A stretch of 44,249 nucleotides of DNA from positions 1-44,249 of the forward strand of contig CAJWQX010000028.1 in NCBI GenBank assembly GCA_913045265.1, in the 5' to 3' direction. Under the pieces are notes generated by a model. That model did not search any database. It was given only the letters and a program-made list of their open reading frames with translations, and was not told where the DNA came from. Source of the stretch: UBA11889 sp002313255 (lineage in GTDB: Bacteria > Pseudomonadota > Gammaproteobacteria > Pseudomonadales > Azotimanducaceae). Shown here piece after piece: positions 33,837-42,468 of the stretch. The position numbers and the translations under genes were made by a program. The first letter of the stretch is position 1; the number at the start of each line of letters is the position of its first letter.

Positions 33837-35690
33837 CTAATCAGTCATGTCCGCAAAGGGATTGGGCATGTTTAGTTCGATCGGTTGCTCAAATCCAGGA
33901 ATTTGGATTGTCGCATCGTTGAAGTCTAGATCCTCGCCTTCGAGAACTCCTTCTCCAAATTGGTAGATAGGTGTGGCTTCTCCGTGACACGCCTGTTGAT
34001 CGTAGTCGCGAGCCTTTTCTCGGACCGATTCGTTGCGGCGGGCGTGGGCCAGCAGTTCGTCACGACCGTGCCGTTTTTCCAACATTTTTAAAGTTAAAGT
34101 GGGAGATAACGCTAGTCCGGTCGCGTTGTTACCACCAAACCCTTTCGAATTAATGAAAGCCACGTCAAGTGATTCGGGGGGGCGCTCGATGTGACCCGAC
34201 CCGATCGTCAAATGACTCGCGTGTACGTCATCGGCGATGTGGTCAATGGTCGCGATTCCTGGGATGAAACCATATTTCCACGTTCCCAGTGCGCTGGTTA
34301 GTTGATCGCCTGACGCCGGTGCAAGCGTGTGACCGAGGTATGCCTTGACCGCAGCGACGGGCCAATTTGTTATGCCGAAGGTTTTTGCTAATTCGTTCAT
34401 GATTTCGGACTCGGTCACTCGATTTTGCGGAGTACCCGTTCCATGGGCGTGGATGTACGAACGTTCTCGCAAACCGTCATCACCAATCAGAGATCGCGCA
34501 GTTGCCATCGCTTTGGCCATGGTTACGTAATTACCTATTCCTGGACTGGGGATGGATTTCTTGAATCCATCGGCGTTGACAAAGACGTCGGGTACCGAGC
34601 CATAAATTTCAGCGCCAAGTTCGAGCGCGAGTTCGTCATCCATCAGGACAACATAGACGGCAGCCTCGGCGAGTGTGAACCCAGCGTTAACTGAAAAGGG
34701 CCGACATGCTCTCCGGTTATCGACTTCGTTAGTTCCGTCGAGTGTCATGAGGGCTTCGTCTTCGGTAAGCGCCCCCATGATTCGATAACCCTCAATAATC
34801 TCTGGAGTAATGGGCGCTTCGGCCCCCCCAACCAACGCCACGCGTCGATGACCACTACGGATATCGTCGATCCCTTGTTTGAGGTTGTAGAGGAACGTCG
34901 CACAGGCCCCGATGACGGCACCAGTAGAGCCCACGCTGCCTAGGATGTACGCGTTGATAAAATCCGTAGGCATTTCGCAAAGCCCGAGCGCTGCTTGCTT
35001 GGAGGTCGGGCGTTTTCCCATCATGGGTGCTTGAAGCATGCCGCCAAGACCGTTTTGGTCTAGTTGCCCCATCGCGCTGCCCGAATACACGGCGAAAGCA
35101 TCGGGAGGTACTAGGCGACGCAATGTCTTCCAATCGATGCCTATCGAGTGAACTGCATCGGACGCGCCGTAAACCGTCAGTTGGAGTCCCCGCGGATGAT
35201 TTCTCGATGGGTAAAGCGCTCCGGGATCGAATCCAGTCGGCACCTGACCCGCAGAGGTGACCCGTGATGCTCGACGATCTGGCAGTAGCACTTCGGTTCG
35301 ATTATCAATCGAGACCTCGGCCGTATCGTCCGACAGTTCTTTGACGCTCCAGTTTTCCGGAACGCGGTCAGGTAGCTGGCGTACTGGTATTACGAATGTG
35401 AGCTCGTTCCCCGACGGTCCGGTCAGCGTAGCCGAACGGTGAAAAAGAATCTCTTCGGGATCGAAGAGGCCGATGCGGCGTACCAATGTGTTGTTCCGAA
35501 TGTATTTGCGAACGGCGTGGTCGCTAGCATCGCCTTCCACTTTCATGATCCCGGCGAGACTACGATAGGTTTCGGCTGCGTCATGTTCGCCGAGTACGTC
35601 GATCACGGTGCGTCGGTACGCGTGATGAAACGACACCCGTCCCGCTGGGTTGATACCACCGAATCCTGCGATAACCGGTAAAGGCGTCAA
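33837..35690 (-). CDS. fabY: FabY-type beta-ketoacyl-ACP synthase
   Basis: Long KAS-I/II-like condensing enzyme of 617 aa. Catalytic Cys263 is in VIGACATFLYN, with histidines in YIHAHGTGTPQNR and VKAYLGHTLAPASG, a complete Cys-His-His triad. The C-terminal FINSKGFGGNNATG loop is present. The unusual length, with ~180 extra N-terminal residues, and the C-terminal Pro-rich tail match Pseudomonas aeruginosa FabY, which starts fatty-acid synthesis by condensing acetyl-CoA with malonyl-ACP in place of FabH. Downstream of moaB and the thiolase on the same strand; gap to the thiolase is 75 nt. Neighbour of a giant carboxylase that could supply malonyl-CoA. Confidence 0.85.
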   Translation of the reverse strand: MTPLPVIAGFGGINPAGRVSFHHAYRRTVIDVLGEHDAAETYRSLAGIMKVEGDASDHAVRKYIRNNTLVRRIGLFDPEEILFHRSATLTGPSGNELTFVIPVRQLPDRVPENWSVKELSDDTAEVSIDNRTEVLLPDRRASRVTSAGQVPTGFDPGALYPSRNHPRGLQLTVYGASDAVHSIGIDWKTLRRLVPPDAFAVYSGSAMGQLDQNGLGGMLQAPMMGKRPTSKQAALGLCEMPTDFINAYILGSVGSTGAVIGACATFLYNLKQGIDDIRSGHRRVALVGGAEAPITPEIIEGYRIMGALTEDEALMTLDGTNEVDNRRACRPFSVNAGFTLAEAAVYVVLMDDELALELGAEIYGSVPDVFVNADGFKKSIPSPGIGNYVTMAKAMATARSLIGDDGLRERSYIHAHGTGTPQNRVTESEIMNELAKTFGITNWPVAAVKAYLGHTLAPASGDQLTSALGTWKYGFIPGIATIDHIADDVHASHLTIGSGHIERPPESLDVAFINSKGFGGNNATGLALSPTLTLKMLEKRHGRDELLAHARRNESVREKARDYDQQACHGEATPIYQFGEGVLEGEDLDFNDATIQIPGFEQPIELNMPNPFADMTD

Positions 35691-35765
35691 TTGGTTAGTT
35701 GATCTACCCGAGGGTGGTTACAACGTGCCCATTGTATGTTCTCTGAGTACTGGATGCATGGCCTT

Positions 35766-36914
35766 TCAGGTCGTCTCAATCGCGACGGCGGTTGCTTCGC
35801 CGCCGCCGATGCATAGAGCCGCTACCCCTCGTTGACCTCCCGTTGTCCGAAGCGCATGGGCGAGAGTGACAATCAAACGGCTACCCGTTGAACCGATCGG
35901 ATGACCCTGGGCGCAAGCGCCGCCGTAGATGTTTACTTTGGACGGGTCGAGGCCGAGTTCGCGAATTGCCAACATCGTCACCATGGCGAATGCTTCGTTT
36001 ATTTCAAACAGATCCACGTCGTCTTTGCTCCAACCAACCTTGTCCAGGAGCGTTTTGATGGCTCCTACCGGAGCAATAGTAAATTTGGACGGATGCATCG
36101 AATAAGTCGCATGACCTCTGATGCGTGCCAATGGGCGGCCACTCAAGGATGTCGTTGCTGATTCGCTGGCGACAACGAGCGCCGATGCGCCGTCCGATAT
36201 AGAACTGGCGTTAGCAGCTGTGATGGTTCCGTCTTTCTTAAATGCAGGCCGGAGCGTGGGTATGCGGTCAATTTTTGAACGCCGAGGTTGCTCGTCTTCG
36301 TGGCCGGCTTCCATTGGCATAATTTCTGTTGCTAACACGCCGGAGTCCATTGCGGCCAGTGCTTTCTTTACAGAGCTGATTGCGAATTCGTCCATCGCAT
36401 CTCGGGATAGCTGATATTCATCGGCGGTGTCCTGAGCAAAACTGCCCATGGAGCCACCGCTCTCGGCATCTTCGAGGCCGTCTGTAAACATCGAATCTAC
36501 AATCTCGCCGTGACCCATCCGAAAGCCTCCTCGAGCTTTCGCCAAGAGATACGGGGCATTGGTCATGCTTTCCATTCCGCCAGCTACGACACACTCGGCG
36601 GTACCCGCCACAATAAGGTCGTGTGCCAACATCGTCGCCTTCATCCCGGAACCACAAACCTTATTGATCGTGGTTGCTCCGCTGGAGTCCGGAATTGCCG
36701 CCATGCGCATTGCTTGACGCGCGGGGGCTTGTTTGGCCCCGGCACTGACCACACAACCCATCAGAATTTCGTCGATGTCTACAGGGGTGATTCCAGAATC
36801 TTCAACCGCGGCTGAGATAGCGTGGCTCCCGAGTTCTACGACGCTATGACCTGCCAGCGATCCTTGAAAACTACCAATGGGCGTGCGCTTAGCACCAAGA
36901 ATAAAAACCTCCAT
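35766..36914 (-). CDS. Acetyl-CoA C-acetyltransferase (thiolase)
   Basis: 382 aa thiolase II. Acyl-enzyme Cys87 is in NKVCGSGMKA; the C-terminal catalytic pair lies in GGACAQGHPIGSTGSR (His) and ALCIGGGEATAVAIE (Cys). It makes or splits acetoacetyl-CoA. Length and the ESMTNAPYL motif fit the AtoB/PhaA biosynthetic type. Begins 13 nt after the MoaB-like gene and precedes fabY, forming a probable three-gene operon. No hydroxybutyrate or beta-oxidation genes are in the window to fix its pathway. Confidence 0.92.
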   Translation of the reverse strand: MEVFILGAKRTPIGSFQGSLAGHSVVELGSHAISAAVEDSGITPVDIDEILMGCVVSAGAKQAPARQAMRMAAIPDSSGATTINKVCGSGMKATMLAHDLIVAGTAECVVAGGMESMTNAPYLLAKARGGFRMGHGEIVDSMFTDGLEDAESGGSMGSFAQDTADEYQLSRDAMDEFAISSVKKALAAMDSGVLATEIMPMEAGHEDEQPRRSKIDRIPTLRPAFKKDGTITAANASSISDGASALVVASESATTSLSGRPLARIRGHATYSMHPSKFTIAPVGAIKTLLDKVGWSKDDVDLFEINEAFAMVTMLAIRELGLDPSKVNIYGGACAQGHPIGSTGSRLIVTLAHALRTTGGQRGVAALCIGGGEATAVAIETT

Positions 36915-36927
36915 CGGACTTCCTTAG

Positions 36928-37431
36928 TTAGCGTTCGTTAAAACGTGAAATCAATTCTGCGAAGTTGCAGGGTTTAAAGGTCGAATCGAGTTGATCTTCC
37001 AATATGTGGTCCCAGGCCGTTGCGCAAGCGTTGGTCGATCCCGGGACGGCAAAAATCAGCGTAGCATTGGATAGTCCAGCAACGGCGCGGGACTGGATCG
37101 TGGAGCTTCCGATTTCCTCGTATGAAATTTGTCGGAACAATTCTCCAAATCCCTCAATGGTCTTATCAAACAAGGGGAGAAGCGCTTCGGGAGTACTGTC
37201 TCTGCCGGTAAATCCGGTTCCGCCCGTCGTTAACACGACGTCGGTGGTATCGTCAGCAATCCAGTTCGATACGGTTGCTCGAATCTGGTACACGTTGTCT
37301 GGGATTAGGGCGCGACTAGCGAGTAGATGACCGTTGCCAGTAAGCCGCTCCACCAGGAGGTCCCCCGACGTATCGTCATCAGGTGTCCGGGAGTCGGAGA
37401 TGGTCAAAACGGCGATGGTGAGAGGAGACAT
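36928..37431 (-). CDS. moaB: MoaB/Mog-type molybdopterin adenylyltransferase family protein
   Basis: About 167 aa from the ATG of MSPLTIAVLTISDSRTPDDDTSG. The MPT-binding fold motifs are present: 'VVLTTGGTGFTGRDSTPEAL', SYEEIGSSTIQSRAVAGL and FAVPGSTNACATAWDHIL. This fits MoaB rather than MogA by length and by the C-terminal 'QLD…HPCNF'-type ending. A GTG seven codons upstream (37450-37452) is a possible alternative start. First gene of the moaB-thiolase-fabY group and divergent from the giant carboxylase. The window contains one molybdoenzyme, MsrP, but it is 10 kb away. Confidence 0.88.
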   Translation of the reverse strand: MSPLTIAVLTISDSRTPDDDTSGDLLVERLTGNGHLLASRALIPDNVYQIRATVSNWIADDTTDVVLTTGGTGFTGRDSTPEALLPLFDKTIEGFGELFRQISYEEIGSSTIQSRAVAGLSNATLIFAVPGSTNACATAWDHILEDQLDSTFKPCNFAELISRFNER

Positions 37432-37452
37432 ATTGCTTAAAGAAAGGAGCAC

Positions 37453-37541
37453 AAGTTTGCGGATTTGTTGGCAAATACATTACAGTAGCCGTCTTGATTC
37501 TGCATCACCTCATAAGCATCCAGCGTGCAGCCAGGGACTGA
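37453..37541. promoter_or_regulatory. Divergent promoter region between moaB operon and giant carboxylase
   Basis: 89 nt separate the two divergent transcription units and must contain both promoters. I see AT-rich stretches (TTGGCAAATACATTACAG) but no hexamer pair convincing enough to name. The carboxylase ATG is preceded by GGGA five bases upstream. Overlapping promoters would allow joint control of malonyl-CoA production and FabY. Confidence 0.4.
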
Positions 37542-40500
37542 ATGGACAGTAACGTCGTCGCGGGTGATCGCCTATTTCTGATCGCTGAGAATCTGGCGCA
37601 AGACTTCTCCCGCCTTCCCACAATAGAAGCCGATGTGTACGGTGGTATGCGGGGTTTGGTGTCCCGATCTTCGATCGCGCGGAAGCTCAGCGCACTCGAC
37701 GCCATGGACATCGATACGTACATCGAGACGGTTGTCGAGCCGGCCGAGAAGCAGGGGCGACCGCCGGCACCTTCAGTCATTCAGGCGCTGGGTTCGATCA
37801 TCGAAGAAGAGAGCGATGGCCCCTTTTATTGTGCGACCGTCGCTATGGATTTCGACGGGGAGGAGCGTTTAATCGGTTTTATAGCGCAAGACCGCTCGAT
37901 CCAGAATGGTACGTGGATGCCGCAGCACCATCTCGCGGCAGTTGCATTTGTGGAGAAATGCTCTAAGCGTGCGATGCCGATTGTTAGTCTCATGGACACG
38001 CCAGGTGCGGCGTCGGACGCAGAAGCGAATCGCGGTAACCAGGCACATAGTATTTCCCGTTTGATTGCCGAAATGTCCAATGTGGATGTGCCCAATGTTG
38101 GAATTATTTTTGGGCTGGGTTACTCGGGTGGTGCCATTCCACTCGCAGCTAGCAACATCATCCTTTCGGTGCGCGACGGAGTGTTCAGCACCATCCAACC
38201 AAAGAGCTTAGCGAGCATCGCGCGACGGCTGAATTTATCCTGGCAGGAGTGCGCTAAACACGTCGGCGTTTCGCCGTATGAACTCATGCAGCAGGGCAAT
38301 ATCGATGGAATCATCGATTACGCGCCGGGGGACGATGGACACCGCCTCGAAAATCTACGGCTGGCAATCGTCAGTGGGATTTTGGCTGTTGAACAATCGA
38401 CCAAAACTTTCGTGGCGGAAAACCCTTACATTCTTGATCACTATCGTCGAAGTCTACTGCGCTATCTAGAGCCGTCGGAGCGTCTCCAGAAGGTTCAGGC
38501 AAGCGCCTCGCTGAAACTCTCGAGGAATCCGACCGAATATCTAAATGTGTTTGGAGTTACGTTCCGCTATTTGCGCTATTTGAGAGTGCGGCGGCGCATT
38601 AAGGCAACCACCCGGCAACAATATGGGCGTTTGGCACAGAGCGAGCTTCCGGAAGGAGAACTTGTCGCCCGCTCAGACCGTGAAAGACGCCGGATTTTCC
38701 TACGATGGGTGCAAGATCCCGACAAGCTCATTTACGACGATACCCTGAACCGGGCTTGGAAAGGGTACACCGAGAAAAAACGTGCGGTTCATGAAGAGCG
38801 CACCAGGGTTCAGCAGTTTTTCCTCGGTGAGCCAAGGAAGAATTACGAGGATGCTCGGAATCATTTGTTGGCGTCGGTTGGAATGTATCTCTACAACCGA
38901 TGGAAATCTGAGGCATCGGGGAATTTACGAACGCTCAAGCGGTATATTGAAGATTACGAGGACACTCGGCATTTGATCCGAGTTGGTGAGATTTTAGATC
39001 CAGTCGCATTAGTCGGCGCTATGCGGCGCGATCGCGACGTAGGATCAACGTTAAGAGAGCGTTTTACCCACGAAGGAAAAAAACTCCTAGCGATGCAAAA
39101 TCTTAGTGCTCGATCGGACTCGCAATTGCGGAGTCAATTGTCGACGGAGCTCAATTTAGCCATGACGGAGGGACCCATTGACCGGGTCGTCGAAGCTACG
39201 CCCAGAAACGATAATGAGCTCGGTCGACGTGAAACTTCCTACATCGTTGCTAATCGGCGTGTCGTTCAAGAGCGCTTCAATGACCATATCGCTCCGTCCA
39301 GGGTAGAAGGAGCTCCATTCGCGGATAGCGACCGCACAGTCCTGGACGTTCTTCTAGAAAGTGAGCTTCGAGACGACTTCGTGACCGAAATCGAGAATAT
39401 GCTCCTTTTTGACTCTGTCTACGATCAAGTTCTGGAGAGCCTGGACTCGATCGCTGAGGAAGCTGAACGCAGTAAGGCGTTAGCTCAAGACTCGGTGCGG
39501 GCACTTATCGAACGTACGCTTGAGCGTGCTGAGCGCGAGATGCGAAGTTCTGGAGTGAACCAAGGTATAACGACGGATGCTGCACTCCAACAACAGCAAT
39601 TTTTTGACTGGTATCTCAGAGTTTTGCATACGCCAAAGTCGAGCGACTTTTTCCGTGCGGTTGAAGAGTGGAAGAAGACCGCCTTCCCGCACGTATCGGA
39701 CACACTCGTTGTCGTTGTCACTTTTTTCTTTGAACGGTTGTTGGTTTCGCACGTTCAAGCGGTACGAGAGGGCCGACGTTACGACGGACGGATTTCGCCA
39801 CGTAATATCGGTCGAAAAAAAGATTTCTGGAATCGCTTGAACATTGCTTATCGTGATCTCCTGATTCAAAACGCGTTGCTGCAGTTTAAAGCCAGACGCG
39901 GGGTAGGGTATAAAGCCTTTGTCGAACAGTTCTTCGACGACTTTGAGGAACATCACAGAGATTCGTTGAGTACCGATCCGTGCCAATTTCCAGGATTAAG
40001 GATTTCTATTGAATCTGCGTTGGACCAAGATTCTCCTCCGTGTGGCGTGATTGCAGGGGTAGGGACGTTTAGAAACGAAAACGGCGGCCTTCGCGTCGGG
40101 ACGGTGATCTCCAATCCAGACTTCCAGGCGGGTGCATTCGATATGGCAAGCGCGGAAAAGTTCTGCAAATTGTTGGTGACCTGTGCGGAACAAAGCCTAC
40201 CGGTCGTGTGTTTCATTACTTCAGGTGGAATGCAGACCAAAGAGGGCGCTGGATCATTATTTTCGATGGCTGCAATTAATGATCGGATAACGCGGTTTGT
40301 ACGTGATTTCGATCTTCCCGTGATTATATTTGGTCACGGAGACTGTACTGGTGGTGCCCAGGCTAGTTTCGTCACACACCCGCTTGTTCAGACCTATTAC
40401 TTTTCCGGCACGAGTATGCCGTTTGCCGGACAGATTGTCGTACAAAGCAACCTGCCTTCGGATTCCATCTTGTCCAATTACCTGGTCGATGTACCAGGGG

Positions 40501-42434
40501 CTATGCAAGGTCTCGTTCGGCATCCGTTCTATGAAGATCTAGATGACGAGCTTCGGAGGATCGACCCGGACATACCCGTACCGAGCGAGAGTGTTGTGGA
40601 AGTGGTGAACCGGGTGATGTCCGGAATCCTGAGTCAGGAACGGCCGATGGTTACGCCCGCCCGAAAGCCGGTTGATGCGGGCGACCTTTACCGCCCGGTT
40701 AAGCGTGTACTAATCCACGCACGGGGATGCACGGCGGTAAAGCTCATAAGGGTGGCCCAAAGGGAAGCTATCGAAGTCGTTCTCGTGCAATCGGACCCTG
40801 ATATGGAGTCGGTGGCCGTTGACCTGCTTGGAAAAGCTGATTCCGTGATCTGCATTGGTGGTAATACGCCTGACGAAAGTTACCTCAATGCAAAGTCCGT
40901 GATTGCCGTGGCCGAGCATGAGCACGTTGATGCCTTGCATCCAGGTATCGGATTTCTCTCGGAGAGTAGCCGATTTGCCGAGCTGGTCCGATCGAGGGGG
41001 ATCAACTTTATTGGTCCGCCAGTATCTAGCATGGAGACCATGGGCAATAAATCCAACGCAATTAATACCGCATTACGGCTAAACGTACCCGTAGTACCCG
41101 GGAGTCATGGCATCGTCACGGACGCCGAAAAAGCCGCCGATCTGGCCGAGCACATCGGCTACCCGTTACTGATAAAAGCGGTTCACGGGGGCGGAGGTAA
41201 GGGCATACAAGTCGTCGAAGACGAAAATGCGTTTCACGAGCTATTCCAACGTGTCTCGGTAGAAGCGCGCGCGGCATTCGGAAATGGGGATGTATACCTT
41301 GAGAAATTCGTTACCTCACTGCGCCATATTGAGGCGCAATTGTTGCGGGATCGATACGGCAACACACGTGTTCTCGGGATACGTGATTGCAGCGTCCAGC
41401 GCGACAAACAGAAGGTGATTGAAGAGTCAGGATCAACTTTATTGCCCGACGCACTTCTTGAGTCGGTGGTAAAACACTCGGAAGCGATTGCAAGCGAAGT
41501 CGATTATGTAGGTGCGGGAACCGTCGAGTTTATTTATGACCTCGACGCAGATGAAGTTTACTTTATGGAAATGAACACGCGTTTACAGGTCGAACATCCC
41601 GTCACCGAGTACGTGTCCGGTGTAGACATTGTTGCCGAGCAATTTCGTATCGCGGGTGGCGGGGATATTGCCGATCTTAAAGTTGGTGAGGAGGGTTATG
41701 CGATTGAAGCACGAGTGAATGCAGAAAGAATCGTACGCCTTCAAGACGGGACACTTGCGTTCCGTCCGAGCGCGGGGACGATTGATGTCTGCCGTATGCC
41801 GGAAGAGAAAGACGTTGACGTAATTACGACGGCGGGAGAAGGTAAATTCGTTTCTCCATACTATGACAGTATGCTCGCGCAAATCGTTGTTCACGCGAAG
41901 GATCGGGATACTGCGGCGAGCAAATTAGAGGCCTACCTTGGTCGGGTCGAAATAGCGGGAATATGTACAAACATTCCGCTTGTTCGGGCAATCCTAAAGG
42001 ATCCAAAGTTTTTGAAAGGCGAATACGACACAAACTATTTGCCAGCCTTACTTGAACGCATTGATGCTGATGCGCTTATTGCCGAAATTGATACTGCTTC
42101 GGGACATACCGGAATCGCCATTGGTGCGGAATCGATTCGGATCGACGGAAGTGACGAATTGAAAGTGCTATCGCCTACTACGGGAATTTTCTATTCGACG
42201 CCTTCTCCGGCTGAGCCCGAGTACATTATGGAAGGTGATCGAATCGGTCTGACGGACACGCTCTGTCAACTAGAAGCCTTCAAGATTTTCACACCGATGT
42301 GTATCGCTGACTTCAACACGGGCGATGCCCACTTGTACGAACCGGGTTGCGAGTACGAGGTCGTTCGTACCAACGTGGCGTCGGGTCAACAAGTGAATGT
42401 TGGCGATTTGCTCTTTGTGATCCGACCCACTTAA
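37542..42434 (+). CDS. Giant single-chain biotin-dependent carboxylase (CTalpha-helical-CTbeta-BC-BCCP)
   Basis: 1630 aa. Domains in order: (a) ~50-300, crotonase-fold CT like AccA (MDTPGAAS at 151-158, then GYSGGAIPLAASN near 193); (b) ~330-810, mostly charged helices with no recognised family; (c) ~815-1030, AccD-like CT (CFITSGGMQTKEG near 894, GHGDCTGGAQASF at 931) without the Cys4 zinc ribbon of AccD; (d) 1053-~1500, biotin carboxylase with HGGGGKG (1215-1221), RDCSVQRDKQKVIEE, VEFIYD, EMNTRLQVEHPVTE (around 1345-1354) and YAIEARVNAE; (e) ~1525-1630, biotinyl domain with an AccB-like thumb (FYSTPSPAEPEY) and Lys1581 in LEAFKIF. All parts needed to carboxylate an acyl-CoA are therefore on one chain. 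Substrate is unproven; acetyl-CoA is likely. Divergent from moaB-thiolase-fabY. Similar uncharacterised proteins probably exist in other gammaproteobacteria, often annotated as an acetyl-CoA carboxylase family protein. Confidence 0.88.
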   Translation: MDSNVVAGDRLFLIAENLAQDFSRLPTIEADVYGGMRGLVSRSSIARKLSALDAMDIDTYIETVVEPAEKQGRPPAPSVIQALGSIIEEESDGPFYCATVAMDFDGEERLIGFIAQDRSIQNGTWMPQHHLAAVAFVEKCSKRAMPIVSLMDTPGAASDAEANRGNQAHSISRLIAEMSNVDVPNVGIIFGLGYSGGAIPLAASNIILSVRDGVFSTIQPKSLASIARRLNLSWQECAKHVGVSPYELMQQGNIDGIIDYAPGDDGHRLENLRLAIVSGILAVEQSTKTFVAENPYILDHYRRSLLRYLEPSERLQKVQASASLKLSRNPTEYLNVFGVTFRYLRYLRVRRRIKATTRQQYGRLAQSELPEGELVARSDRERRRIFLRWVQDPDKLIYDDTLNRAWKGYTEKKRAVHEERTRVQQFFLGEPRKNYEDARNHLLASVGMYLYNRWKSEASGNLRTLKRYIEDYEDTRHLIRVGEILDPVALVGAMRRDRDVGSTLRERFTHEGKKLLAMQNLSARSDSQLRSQLSTELNLAMTEGPIDRVVEATPRNDNELGRRETSYIVANRRVVQERFNDHIAPSRVEGAPFADSDRTVLDVLLESELRDDFVTEIENMLLFDSVYDQVLESLDSIAEEAERSKALAQDSVRALIERTLERAEREMRSSGVNQGITTDAALQQQQFFDWYLRVLHTPKSSDFFRAVEEWKKTAFPHVSDTLVVVVTFFFERLLVSHVQAVREGRRYDGRISPRNIGRKKDFWNRLNIAYRDLLIQNALLQFKARRGVGYKAFVEQFFDDFEEHHRDSLSTDPCQFPGLRISIESALDQDSPPCGVIAGVGTFRNENGGLRVGTVISNPDFQAGAFDMASAEKFCKLLVTCAEQSLPVVCFITSGGMQTKEGAGSLFSMAAINDRITRFVRDFDLPVIIFGHGDCTGGAQASFVTHPLVQTYYFSGTSMPFAGQIVVQSNLPSDSILSNYLVDVPGAMQGLVRHPFYEDLDDELRRIDPDIPVPSESVVEVVNRVMSGILSQERPMVTPARKPVDAGDLYRPVKRVLIHARGCTAVKLIRVAQREAIEVVLVQSDPDMESVAVDLLGKADSVICIGGNTPDESYLNAKSVIAVAEHEHVDALHPGIGFLSESSRFAELVRSRGINFIGPPVSSMETMGNKSNAINTALRLNVPVVPGSHGIVTDAEKAADLAEHIGYPLLIKAVHGGGGKGIQVVEDENAFHELFQRVSVEARAAFGNGDVYLEKFVTSLRHIEAQLLRDRYGNTRVLGIRDCSVQRDKQKVIEESGSTLLPDALLESVVKHSEAIASEVDYVGAGTVEFIYDLDADEVYFMEMNTRLQVEHPVTEYVSGVDIVAEQFRIAGGGDIADLKVGEEGYAIEARVNAERIVRLQDGTLAFRPSAGTIDVCRMPEEKDVDVITTAGEGKFVSPYYDSMLAQIVVHAKDRDTAASKLEAYLGRVEIAGICTNIPLVRAILKDPKFLKGEYDTNYLPALLERIDADALIAEIDTASGHTGIAIGAESIRIDGSDELKVLSPTTGIFYSTPSPAEPEYIMEGDRIGLTDTLCQLEAFKIFTPMCIADFNTGDAHLYEPGCEYEVVRTNVASGQQVNVGDLLFVIRPT

Positions 42435-42468
42435 ACGCCCGATCGTTTCTTTCACGGGAGAACGACGC

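Noticed and set aside
39480..39986. Minus-strand 168-aa frame
   Set aside because: Antisense to the helical region of the giant carboxylase, whose frame is continuous through it.
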